Positions 14,374 to 22,414 of a DNA stretch of 33,772 bases are shown in pieces. The DNA comes from an uncultured Duodenibacillus sp. (GTDB lineage: Bacteria; Pseudomonadota; Gammaproteobacteria; Burkholderiales; Burkholderiaceae_F), in assembly GCA_944388865.1 (NCBI GenBank), contig CALXKM010000046.1, positions 1-33,772 on the forward strand, read 5' to 3'. A program made the translations under genes and the position numbers. Under the pieces are notes generated by a model that was not told the origin of the DNA, searched no databases, and saw only the letters and a program-made list of their open reading frames with translations. Position 1 is the stretch's first letter, and every line of letters starts with the position of its first letter.

Positions 14374-16356
14374 TCAGGACGCACGCTGTCCATCGGCCTC
14401 ATGTGGAGTCTGAGTCTCGTCAGCCTTTTGCGAATCGTCGACCTCGGCCGCAGCGCTGTCTTCGGCCTCCTCATCGTCGACCTCATCGGTCTCATCGAGC
14501 ACTTCCAGAAGCTTTGTCTCAACCAAAAGCTCGATGTAGTCCACGCCGAGGACCGCAAGCCGAATCTTTTGTCCGCGCTCGAGCTCAGGCAGTCCGGGAA
14601 TGCGCTGCATGAAAGGCAGCCCATCGATGCGCACGAGCTCAGCCTTGACAACGACGGCCTCAATTTCCTTGAGACCCTCCTGCTCAATCCAGCGCAAAGA
14701 CCAGTAGCGCTCCATGCGTCTTTGAAACTCATTATAAGTTTCATAAATGTTCTCAAAGCTGCTCACGATGCCGAACAAATCGGCATCATTGCTCTGATAA
14801 GCCGGACTTCTGCCCTCAAGAACGGCAATCATCTGACGCTGATTGACAAGGTCGACATAGCGTCTTAGAGGTGAAGTGGACCAGGCATAACGCAGCACGC
14901 CGAGTCCGTCGTGGGGACCCGGCACGGTGCTCATGCGCACGCGCCCCATGCGCTGGCTTCTGTAGATGCCCGCCACCTTGTGCTCTTCCATCCACAGTCC
15001 CCAGGTCTCGTTGGCAAAAATCATCATCTCTTCGACCAACAGATCAAGCGGCTCGCCGCGCATGCGTCCCTTGATCGTGATGCGGGCGTCTTCACCCTCG
15101 CCGTCGAGCTCAATGTACCAATCGATGCGGCGCTTCATTTCGGGCTTTCCCCGGCGTTGCTCTCTGAGCGCACGGCGCGCCTTGCCAAATCGCCACAAGT
15201 AGACGATTTCATCGGCCCAAGGGAAATCGAGCGCGCCGTTTGCGATGCGCTCCTCGGTGATTTCATCCTGCAAAACGTCAATGCGCAGATTTTCGGTCAC
15301 CGCAATGCGCTCGAGCCTCGTTTCCGTAGAAATGACACTCATCGTTTCATCATCGACCAAGGCGTAAAGCGACAAGCAAGGCACCGCTCTGTCCTTGTCG
15401 AGGCTAGCCGCCTGCACCCAGTTTTCCGGAAGCATCGTTGTCTTGAGCCCCGGCGCGTATACCGTCGACATACGGGCGCGAGCAGCCTTGTCGATATCAG
15501 CGTCGCGGTCAATGAAATAGGCGGGGGCGGCAATATGCACGCCGATGCGCGTACGGCCGTCGGCGAGATGCTCAACGCTTGTGGCATCATCAATTTCGGT
15601 CGTTGAAGAGTCGTCAATAGAAAATGCCCGCACCTGAGCCAAGGGCAGATTCTCGTCAACAGCCCGAGGCTCGGACAATCCGGCAGGAAAGCCTCTGCCG
15701 CGCGGAAAATTTTCCAAATAAAAGCTCTCCACGTGCCACTGCCAGGGACTGCGCACGGCGCCTAGGGCAAGCATGAGTCTGAGAGGCGACTGATGCGTTT
15801 CGGCTGCCGCATCATTGAGAGCCTTCCACTCGATGCTGTTTTTGTCCGGATGCATTAAAAGCTCAAAAACCTTGTCAGCGATCTCTGAGGGCAAGGTTCC
15901 GGTCGTCATTTCGGCCGTCATCTGCTTTCTGCGCTCTTCCTGGGCTTGGCGGCGCGCAAGCGCCTGCAGGGCACGCTGAAGAATCTCTTCGGGCGCCTTT
16001 TTGTAACGTCCACGCCCCTTGCGGTAAAAATAAACCGGGTTGCCATGCAGCGCCATCAGCGAAGCGGCGCGCGTGACGGCCGTGGGCGACGAGAAATATT
16101 CCTGCGCCACGTCCTCGTAGCCAAATTCCTCCTCGGGCGCTACCTCCCACAAAAAACCCGGATCAATCTGCCCGGCCTCTTCGTTGGCTGCCGTCAGAAA
16201 TTGGGATGCGGCAGGATCTGAAAATTCAAAAAAAACGTGTCCGCCCTTGACCTTGACGCGCTTGCCTGTCGGCAGCTCCACCTGATAGCTGCTGCCGTCT
16301 TTTTTCATAATCACGCCGGCCTTGAAAGCGCCGTCTTCTTCAAAAAACAAATTCAT
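14374..16356 (-). CDS. RNB-domain (RNase II family) ribonuclease
   Basis: 660 residues. The RNB catalytic domain spans roughly 240-545. It contains S-I-D-D-S-S-T-T-E-I-D-D with D248/D249, D256 and D257, the metal-binding acidic cluster of RNase II/RNase R. The ends differ from both classic enzymes. The first 230 residues lack a recognisable cold-shock pair, and the C-terminus ends in a long acidic Glu/Asp-rich tail (about 615-660) instead of a basic one. This matches the betaproteobacterial VacB/RNase II-like protein beside aroE. It probably degrades RNA 3' to 5', though its substrates are unknown. The start is taken as ATG 16356; a TTG three codons earlier is also in frame. Confidence 0.88.
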   Translation of the reverse strand: MNLFFEEDGAFKAGVIMKKDGSSYQVELPTGKRVKVKGGHVFFEFSDPAASQFLTAANEEAGQIDPGFLWEVAPEEEFGYEDVAQEYFSSPTAVTRAASLMALHGNPVYFYRKGRGRYKKAPEEILQRALQALARRQAQEERRKQMTAEMTTGTLPSEIADKVFELLMHPDKNSIEWKALNDAAAETHQSPLRLMLALGAVRSPWQWHVESFYLENFPRGRGFPAGLSEPRAVDENLPLAQVRAFSIDDSSTTEIDDATSVEHLADGRTRIGVHIAAPAYFIDRDADIDKAARARMSTVYAPGLKTTMLPENWVQAASLDKDRAVPCLSLYALVDDETMSVISTETRLERIAVTENLRIDVLQDEITEERIANGALDFPWADEIVYLWRFGKARRALREQRRGKPEMKRRIDWYIELDGEGEDARITIKGRMRGEPLDLLVEEMMIFANETWGLWMEEHKVAGIYRSQRMGRVRMSTVPGPHDGLGVLRYAWSTSPLRRYVDLVNQRQMIAVLEGRSPAYQSNDADLFGIVSSFENIYETYNEFQRRMERYWSLRWIEQEGLKEIEAVVVKAELVRIDGLPFMQRIPGLPELERGQKIRLAVLGVDYIELLVETKLLEVLDETDEVDDEEAEDSAAAEVDDSQKADETQTPHEADGQRAS

Positions 16357-16405
16357 TGCAAACAAACTAACTTTCAGGTCCGCGCCAAAGGCAAGACCAA
16401 ATTAC

Positions 16406-16990
16406 TTAAAAGAAACTCTCAAAAAGAAACCGCATCACGGCCGGCGCCTGTTCGGCAAAGCCGCTCAAGCCATGATCGCCGCCGTTGATCACCAATGAGG
16501 GGGACTGATTGTAGAGCGCAGCAGCTTCGCTCCAGTCCAACACCTCGTCGCCCGTGGCAAGCACCAGAAGAACCCGCCCGGGATCATCAAACGAAGGTGT
16601 CTGCAGAGCCTGCAGCTGATCGGCATAGTCCGGCGTCACCAAAATCGTGCGCGTCGTGCCGTAAATCGTCTGCTCGCCCAGATAATTTTTCACAACCTCC
16701 CAGGGTTGCACGGCAGGATTCAAAAGCGCTGCGCGTGCACCTGTCTGCTGTGCAAGTCGTGCGCAGTAAAACCCGCCAAGACTTGAACCGACCAGTGCAA
16801 CTTCATCATGACTTTTGGAGAGCTCGGAAAAAATGCAGGAGAGTTTATCGAGCGCATCTTTCGGAGGCATATTCAAATCGGGCGCAGTAAAGTCGATGCC
16901 CGACTTGCCGCAAAGCTCCTGCATGATCCGTGCTTTATGCGACTGAGGACTGGAGCGAAAGCCATGCATATACAGAAGCGCCTGCGTCAT
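16406..16990 (-). CDS. YqiA/YcfP-type alpha/beta-hydrolase (esterase)
   Basis: 194 residues, the standard length for the YqiA/YcfP family (UPF0227, PF05728). It begins with Y-M-H-G-F-R-S-S-P, the oxyanion-hole region of small esterases. The nucleophile elbow is G-S-S70-L-G-G. A T-G-D-E-V-L-D segment supplies the acid, and G-G-D-H-G-L supplies the catalytic histidine near the end. E. coli YqiA hydrolyses short acyl esters in vitro; the physiological substrate is unknown. It sits 22 bp after mpl and 49 bp before the nuclease gene, all on the minus strand, so the four genes look like one operon. AGG-rich sequence precedes ATG 16990. Confidence 0.86.
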   Translation of the reverse strand: MTQALLYMHGFRSSPQSHKARIMQELCGKSGIDFTAPDLNMPPKDALDKLSCIFSELSKSHDEVALVGSSLGGFYCARLAQQTGARAALLNPAVQPWEVVKNYLGEQTIYGTTRTILVTPDYADQLQALQTPSFDDPGRVLLVLATGDEVLDWSEAAALYNQSPSLVINGGDHGLSGFAEQAPAVMRFLFESFF

Positions 16991-17012
16991 AACCTGCCTA
17001 CCTTAGAAAAAA

Positions 17013-18395
17013 TTAACCTTGCGCTTGCGGCTGGCGCTTTGCAAGTTCATCCAAAATTTTCTGATGAATGCCGCCGAAGCTTCCGTTGCTCATGCAAAGC
17101 ACAACATCTCCCTTGCGGGCTGCGCCGGCCACGGCACGCGCCAAATCCTCAATGGATCCGCTGAAGGTGCTCGCTTTCATGCCAAGCGGCAACAGGGTAA
17201 TCGCAGGATCCCAATCAACTCCCAAGCCGCGATAGCAAAACACGCGGTCAGCTTCTGAGAGCGCCTCCGGCAAACGAGCCCTCATCGTGCCTAGCTTCAT
17301 CGTATTGCTGCGTGGTTCAAACACCGCCAGAATCCGCCGCCGGCTGCCGAGCTGCGAACGCAACGCCGCAATCGTTTCCTCAATAGCCGTCGGGTGGTGC
17401 GCAAAATCATCGTAAACGACAACGCCTGCAGCCTCGCCTTTGACCTCAAGCCTACGCTTGACTCCCGCAAAGGTTTTCATCGCCGCAATGGCATCGGCTG
17501 GATCAATGCCGGCGTCTCGAGCCGCCGCCACCGCCGCAAGCGCATTGCTGGCGTTGTGTCGTCCAGGAGCCGGCATCTCGAGCTGCCCCAGCTTTTCTCC
17601 TCCGAGCCGCACCACGCGCTCCTCGTCAATGCTCCAGCCATGAGCGTCGTTGAAGCGCTCAAGTCTGCTGTAGCAACCCTGAGCGAGCACGCGCTCCAAT
17701 GCCTGACTCTGCGCGTTGGAAATCACAAGCCCCGCCGAAGGGATCGTGCGCAGCAAATGGTGAAACTGCTTTTCGATGGCGGCAAGATTTTCAAAAATAT
17801 CGGCATGATCGTACTCAAGGTTATTGAGAACGGCCGTCCAGGGGCGATAGTGCACGAACTTGCTTCGCTTGTCGAAAAACGCCGTGTCGTATTCGTCGGC
17901 TTCCACCACAAAGACTTTCGACTCGCCTAGCATGGCCGATACGCCCAAATCGCTTGGAACGCCGCCGACGAGATAGCCGGGCTGTTTGCCGCAGGCGTTC
18001 AGAATGTGCACGACCATCGATGTCGTCGTGGTCTTTCCGTGCGTGCCGGCAACGGCAATGACCCGACGCCCGCCGAGAATGTTTTCAGAAAGCCACTGAG
18101 GGCCTGACGTATACGGCGCCCCGGCGTTGAGAATGGCCTCAAGAAGCGGATTGCCGCGCGAAATGGCATTGCCGATGACCCAAACGTCGGGCGCAACGCT
18201 AAGCGTCTGCGCATCGTAGCCCTCGATAAGTTCAATGCCGCTGGCGCGCAGCTGCTCGCTCATCGGAGGATAAACGTGTGCGTCGCTGCCTGTTACGCGA
18301 TGTCCGCAGGCGAGCGCAAGCTGAGCAATGCCGCCCATAAAAGTGCCGCAGATGCCGAGAATGTGGATATGCATAGAAGTTGGCAGGTCGTCCAT
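17013..18395 (-). CDS. mpl: UDP-N-acetylmuramate:L-alanyl-gamma-D-glutamyl-meso-diaminopimelate ligase
   Basis: 460 residues. Mpl joins recycled murein tripeptide to UDP-MurNAc with ATP, returning it to peptidoglycan synthesis in the cytoplasm. The N-terminal H-I-L-G-I-C-G-T-F-M-G-G and V-T-G-S-D-A-H-V-Y-P-P-M-S motifs are diagnostic for Mpl rather than MurC. The ATP loop A-G-T-H-G-K-T-T-T is at 116-124, followed by the Mur ligase central and C-terminal domains (H-H-P-T-A-I; F-E-P-R-S-N-T). ATG 18395 is preceded by GAAAGG; an internal ATG seven codons later is the start by homology in E. coli. It leads the leftward operon with the esterase, RNB nuclease and aroE. Confidence 0.94.
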   Translation of the reverse strand: MDDLPTSMHIHILGICGTFMGGIAQLALACGHRVTGSDAHVYPPMSEQLRASGIELIEGYDAQTLSVAPDVWVIGNAISRGNPLLEAILNAGAPYTSGPQWLSENILGGRRVIAVAGTHGKTTTTSMVVHILNACGKQPGYLVGGVPSDLGVSAMLGESKVFVVEADEYDTAFFDKRSKFVHYRPWTAVLNNLEYDHADIFENLAAIEKQFHHLLRTIPSAGLVISNAQSQALERVLAQGCYSRLERFNDAHGWSIDEERVVRLGGEKLGQLEMPAPGRHNASNALAAVAAARDAGIDPADAIAAMKTFAGVKRRLEVKGEAAGVVVYDDFAHHPTAIEETIAALRSQLGSRRRILAVFEPRSNTMKLGTMRARLPEALSEADRVFCYRGLGVDWDPAITLLPLGMKASTFSGSIEDLARAVAGAARKGDVVLCMSNGSFGGIHQKILDELAKRQPQAQG

Positions 18396-18436
18396 AAGAA
18401 ACGACCTTTCTTTTGGTGTAGATTTTTGGTTTATGG

Positions 18437-18442
18437 ATTGTA
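18437..18442 (-). promoter_or_regulatory. Candidate -10 element for mpl
   Basis: Minus-strand TACAAT in the context CGCGGTACAAT lies 42 bp before the mpl start codon. No consensus -35 is visible at 16-18 bp spacing. Confidence 0.4.
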
Positions 18443-18457
18443 CCGCGAGCCTTTGTC

Positions 18458-19084
18458 ATGCCCGACGCTCAACGCCTGAGAATTGAAACAGCCCAACGCA
18501 TTGCCGCCGACATTGCTGAAAACGCCTCGGACTGGACCACGGCCCGCGCCAAAGCATTCGGCGAGCTAAAGTCCGACCTTGGTCATATCCCAGCGGGCGC
18601 CGTTCCCTCTTCTGCCGAGATCGAATCAGCCGTGCGCGCGCACTATGATCTGTATTGCAGCGCCGAGCACGCCGAGCTTCTGAGACAAAAGCGGCTTTTG
18701 GCGCTTAGTCTGATGGAATCTTTTGAAAATGTAGATATCTTTCTGACGGGTTCCGTACTCAACGGCTGCGCACATGCTGACTCCATCATTGTCTTTGATG
18801 TTTTTACCGATGACGTCAAAGCCTTTGAATCGGCATTGCTTGACAACGGCATCGAATTCGAGCCTGTCGACAGCCCGCGCTCGAACATGCCCGATCCGCT
18901 CGAATCACTGGGGGCGCTTATCTACAGGCGAGGCTCGCGTACGGCCGAAGCCGTGCGCTTTGATCTCAGAGCAAAATCAGATCGCAGCCGCAATCCCTTT
19001 CGCCGCAAGCCGGACGCCCATCAGCAACCCTGGGAAGCTCAGGGCCGCATCGCGACCGAACAGCTGCGCGCCGTCCTTTTCTAG
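18458..19084 (+). CDS. Nucleotidyltransferase-like protein of unknown function, conserved beside mpl
   Basis: 208 residues, cytoplasmic. Residues about 1-70 form a charged alpha-helical region. A central segment L-T-G-S-V-L-N-G-C-A-H-A-D-S followed by I-I-V-F-D-V-F-T-D-D resembles the G-S-x(n)-D-x-D core of nucleotidyltransferase-fold proteins, but the second acidic position is replaced by hydrophobic residues, so catalysis is doubtful. Similar betaproteobacterial proteins sometimes carry the name UDP-N-acetylmuramate-alanine ligase by transfer from the neighbour; this sequence has no Mur ligase motif. It is divergent from mpl with 62 bp between start codons, so the two may share regulation. 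ATG 18458 lacks a clear ribosome-binding site. Confidence 0.68.
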   Translation: MPDAQRLRIETAQRIAADIAENASDWTTARAKAFGELKSDLGHIPAGAVPSSAEIESAVRAHYDLYCSAEHAELLRQKRLLALSLMESFENVDIFLTGSVLNGCAHADSIIVFDVFTDDVKAFESALLDNGIEFEPVDSPRSNMPDPLESLGALIYRRGSRTAEAVRFDLRAKSDRSRNPFRRKPDAHQQPWEAQGRIATEQLRAVLF

Positions 19085-19148
19085 CGGCAATCCGTTTGCC
19101 TGCATCGGCAAAACAGCAGAATTTGCCTCTTTTTCTACCCATAAAAGC

Positions 19149-19170
19149 ATCATCCGTTAGGATGGTTTTA
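19149..19170 (+). terminator. Weak terminator after the nucleotidyltransferase-like gene
   Basis: CATCC (19151-19155) pairs with GGATG (19160-19164), extended by T:G and A:T pairs, with a GTTA loop, then TTTTA. It lies 65 bp past the stop and before accB. Confidence 0.4.
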
Positions 19171-19363
19171 CAGTTTTAAACAGCTTTCCCCCAACCGCGC
19201 CTCTTGCCAAGCCGGTCGAAAGTAATGACAATAGCGGGTAAAAGTTGCGAAATTAAGAACAATTAGCGACAAATTCGTGACCAATTGCACTTTTAATGGC
19301 ATCTGAAGGATGTTTTTAACAGTGCCGGCGTAACAAAAATTTCACTATCACTGAGAGACTCGT

Positions 19364-19825
19364 ATGGACCTTCGTAAATTAAAGACGCTCATTGATCTTG
19401 TGAGCGAAAGCGGCGTAGCCGAACTTGAAATCACCGAAGGCGAAGATCACGTCCGCATTGTCAACCGCGTGGGCAGCGCCACTGCCGCCGCAACCGCGCC
19501 CGCACCGGCCCCTGTCGCGGCTCAAGTTGCAGCCGCCCCTGTTGCAGAGGCACCCGCTGCCGCACCTGCTGCTCCTGTTGCGGCAGAAAACCGCCAAACG
19601 ATCAACTCGCCCATGGTAGGCACCTTTTATCGTGCCCCGAGCCCCGGAGCTAAACCCTTTGCCGATGTTGGTCAGCACGTCAAGGCCGGCGACACCGTCT
19701 GCATTATTGAAGCCATGAAGCTTCTCAATGAAATCGAAGCCGAAACCGACGGCGTCATCCAGGAGATTCTGGTTGAAAACGGCGCACCGGTCGAATTCGG
19801 CCAGCCGCTGTTCGTGATTGCTTAA
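19364..19825 (+). CDS. accB: Acetyl-CoA carboxylase biotin carboxyl carrier protein
   Basis: 153 residues. The N-terminal helix region (1-36) is followed by an Ala/Pro-rich mobile linker (about 40-75) and the biotinyl domain. The biotin-attachment motif E-A-M-K119-L is complete, with the family's P-M-V-G-T-F-Y-R strand before it. BCCP carries carboxybiotin from AccC to the carboxyltransferase in the first step of fatty acid synthesis. The linker is built from Ala/Pro/Val codons and should be disordered. It heads the accB-accC-prmA operon after a 279-bp gap. GAGAG precedes ATG 19364. Confidence 0.95.
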   Translation: MDLRKLKTLIDLVSESGVAELEITEGEDHVRIVNRVGSATAAATAPAPAPVAAQVAAAPVAEAPAAAPAAPVAAENRQTINSPMVGTFYRAPSPGAKPFADVGQHVKAGDTVCIIEAMKLLNEIEAETDGVIQEILVENGAPVEFGQPLFVIA

Positions 19826-19867
19826 ATCGCGCAAGCCTCTGTTCTCAATTCTTCAGCAGCGGATTCT

Positions 19868-21244
19868 ATGTTTGGAAAAATTCTGATCGCCAACCGTGGC
19901 GAGATTGCGCTTCGCATTCAGCGCGCCTGCCGTACGATGGGCATCAAGACAGTTGCCGTGCACTCCACGGCCGATGCCGATGCCATGTACGTTCGTTTGG
20001 CCGATGAGAGCGTGTGCATTGGTCCTGCCTCCTCAAGCGAGAGCTACCTTAATATCCCGGCCATTATTTCGGCCGCCGAAGTCACCGATGCCGAAGCCAT
20101 CCATCCCGGATACGGCTTTTTATCTGAAAACGCCGACTTTGCCGATCGCGTCGAAAAAAGCGGCTTCGCCTTCATCGGTCCGCGCGGCGACACAATTCGC
20201 CTCATGGGCGACAAAGTCAACGCAAAGAAGGCCATGATCGATGCAGGCGTGCCCTGCGTGCCCGGCAGCGACGGCGCTCTGCCTGAGGACCCGCAGGAAA
20301 TACTTGCCGTCGCACGCCGCGTCGGCTACCCTGTTCTGATCAAAGCCAGCGCCGGCGGCGGCGGTCGAGGCATGCGCGTTGTGCGCACGGAAGCCGCACT
20401 CATCAATTCGGTCAACATGACCAAGACCGAGGCCAAGGCTGCATTTGGCTCCGACAAGGTTTATCTCGAAAAGTTTTTGGAAAATCCGCGCCATATCGAA
20501 ATTCAGGTGCTTTCAGACAACTTCCAGAATGCGATCTACTTGGGCGAGCGCGACTGCTCTATGCAGCGCCGCAACCAAAAGGTCATTGAAGAGTCTCCTG
20601 CGCCCGGCATTGCCCGCAAGCTCATTGAAAAACTCGGCGCGCGCTGCGTTGAAGCCTGCCGCCGCATCGGCTACCGCGGCGCCGGCACCTTTGAGTTTCT
20701 CTATGAAAACGGCGAGTTCTACTTCATTGAAATGAACACTCGTGTGCAGGTCGAGCACCCGGTCACGGAGTTGGTCACCGGCATCGACATCATTGCCGAG
20801 CAGATCCGCATCGCCGCCGGCGAGCGTCTTTCCCTGCGTCAGCGCGACATCCAGATGGAAGGCGCGGCCATTGAATGCCGCATCAATGCCGAAGACAGCT
20901 TCACATTCAGGCCTTCGCCCGGCCGCGTGACCCGCTGGCACATGCCGGGCGGCCCCGGCGTGCGTCTCGACAGCCACGTCTACGCAGGCTATACCGTGCC
21001 GCCCTACTACGACAGCATGATCGGCAAGCTCATCGTACACGGCAAAACCCGCGAAGAAGCCCTTGCCCGCATGCGCGTAGCTCTCTCGGAAGTGCTCATC
21101 GAAGGCATTTCGACCAACATTACGCTGCACCGGCAAATTCTGTCTGACAGCGAATTCAACAAGGGCGGCACGAGCATTCACTACCTTGAAAAACGTCTGG
21201 GTGAATGGCTCTCGATGAGAAAGGAGATTGAACGTGCTGCGTGA
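19868..21244 (+). CDS. accC: Acetyl-CoA carboxylase biotin carboxylase subunit
   Basis: 458 residues, close to the E. coli length (449). It carboxylates biotin on AccB using ATP and bicarbonate. Domains run in order: biotin carboxylase N-terminal domain (L-I-A-N-R-G-E-I-A), ATP-grasp with the glycine loop G-G-G-G-R-G-M-R, the active-site segment [13 protein letters not shown], and the C-terminal domain (E-C-R-I-N-A-E-D). It begins 42 bp after accB and its stop overlaps the start of prmA by 11 bp, so the three are translated from one message. Confidence 0.96.
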   Translation: MFGKILIANRGEIALRIQRACRTMGIKTVAVHSTADADAMYVRLADESVCIGPASSSESYLNIPAIISAAEVTDAEAIHPGYGFLSENADFADRVEKSGFAFIGPRGDTIRLMGDKVNAKKAMIDAGVPCVPGSDGALPEDPQEILAVARRVGYPVLIKASAGGGGRGMRVVRTEAALINSVNMTKTEAKAAFGSDKVYLEKFLENPRHIEIQVLSDNFQNAIYLGERDCSMQRRNQKVIEESPAPGIARKLIEKLGARCVEACRRIGYRGAGTFEFLYENGEFYFIEMNTRVQVEHPVTELVTGIDIIAEQIRIAAGERLSLRQRDIQMEGAAIECRINAEDSFTFRPSPGRVTRWHMPGGPGVRLDSHVYAGYTVPPYYDSMIGKLIVHGKTREEALARMRVALSEVLIEGISTNITLHRQILSDSEFNKGGTSIHYLEKRLGEWLSMRKEIERAA

Positions 21245-22139
21245 AGTCCGTTTTCTTTGTGACGAAAAAAATGCCGAAGATTTCGGCGACATGCTCATGG
21301 ACGCAGGCGCCATGAGCGTTACGGTTGAGGATGCCGATCGCGATCAACCCGACGAACAGCCGCTTTACGGCGAGCCCGGCCTTGAGCCGACGACCCTGGC
21401 TTGGAAGCGCTCTCGGCTAAGCGTGCTGGTGGCGGAAAATTTTGATGCCATCACCGCTGCTGCCATTGCCGCCAAAGCCCTTGGCATCGAGACGCCTCAA
21501 ATTGAGTCCGACAGCGCCGTGCCTGATGAAAACTGGGTGAAGCTCACGCAGGCGCAGTTTGGTCCAACCCGGGTAAGCGACAGACTTTGGATCGTGCCCA
21601 CCTGGCATGAACCGCCCGCCCCTGAGGCCATCAACATTCGCTTAGATCCCGGAGTTGCCTTCGGCACCGGCTCGCACCCCACGACGCATTTGTGCTTAAA
21701 GTGGCTTGACGCTCACGTTGAAACCGGCAAGCGTGTGCTCGACTACGGATGCGGCACCGGGATTTTGGCCATTGCCGCGGCCAAGCTTGGCGCGCAAAGC
21801 GTTGAAGGCACCGACATTGATCCGCAGGCCGTGGAATCGGCTGCCGCAAACGCAACGGCCAACAATGTCGCCGCACGCTTTGTTCTTCCCGATGCTCTGG
21901 CTGAAAAAACCTACGACATCGTCGTAGCCAACATCCTCTCCAATCCGCTCAAACTTCTGGCTCCAGCGCTTTTAGGACGCGTTGGCCCCAACGGCAGTCT
22001 CGTCCTCTCAGGCGTGCTCGCTCGACAGGCCGAGGAAGTCATTGAGGTTTACCGCAAGGCCGATCCTTCGATCGAACTCAGCGTCTGGCAAGAGGAGTCC
22101 GGCTGGGTGTGCATTGCAGGAACACGCAAAGCACAGTAG
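21234..22139 (+). CDS. prmA: Ribosomal protein L11 methyltransferase
   Basis: 301 residues. It methylates ribosomal protein L11 with S-adenosylmethionine. The SAM-binding core reads [15 protein letters not shown], followed by acidic G-T-D-I-D-P-Q-A-V and [10 protein letters not shown], the N-I-L motif typical of Prm[10 protein letters not shown] precedes the core as in the family. The start is GTG 21234: AAGGAG at 21221-21226 is 7 bp upstream, whereas the longer TTG at 21228 would touch that site. It overlaps the end of accC by 11 bp, the usual betaproteobacterial accBC-prmA arrangement, and is followed by a strong terminator. Confidence 0.94.
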   Translation: MLREVRFLCDEKNAEDFGDMLMDAGAMSVTVEDADRDQPDEQPLYGEPGLEPTTLAWKRSRLSVLVAENFDAITAAAIAAKALGIETPQIESDSAVPDENWVKLTQAQFGPTRVSDRLWIVPTWHEPPAPEAINIRLDPGVAFGTGSHPTTHLCLKWLDAHVETGKRVLDYGCGTGILAIAAAKLGAQSVEGTDIDPQAVESAAANATANNVAARFVLPDALAEKTYDIVVANILSNPLKLLAPALLGRVGPNGSLVLSGVLARQAEEVIEVYRKADPSIELSVWQEESGWVCIAGTRKAQ

Positions 22140-22152
22140 AAAGTGCCGCAGA

Positions 22153-22189
22153 AAAAGCGTTTTCTCCGAACGAGAAGACGCTTTTTTTT
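22153..22189 (+). terminator. Rho-independent terminator of the accB-accC-prmA operon
   Basis: A 14-bp stem (22153-22166 with 22172-22185; one T:G pair) around the 5-nt loop CGAAC, followed by four more T, 13 bp after the prmA stop. Confidence 0.93.
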
Positions 22190-22192
22190 GCT

Positions 22193-22232
22193 GCCGCATC
22201 CAAGACAAGCAGCAATGCTTGTCTTATGCGGC
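22193..22232. repeat. Long bulged hairpin of unknown function
   Basis: GCCGCAT (22193-22199) pairs with ATGCGGC (22226-22232). After a CC bulge, AAGACAAGC (22202-22210) pairs with GCTTGTCTT (22217-22225) around a 6-nt loop. It has sixteen pairs and no T run, and starts 4 bp after the prmA terminator. It could be a small structured RNA, a 3'-protecting element or part of an operator. Confidence 0.6.
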
Positions 22233-22414
22233 CTTGAACTCTCGCATTCGACAGACAAAGAGACCCGCGAAGAAAAAACATCTCATCTCCAATCGCCTCT
22301 TTGAGCCGCTAAAATCTTTGCTCGCTTGCGCATGGATTGAACTTATGCGCAGACACTGTTTGGACACGCCTCGACTCTCTGGATTATTGTTTTCGTCTCG
22401 TTTCGTTTTGTCTT

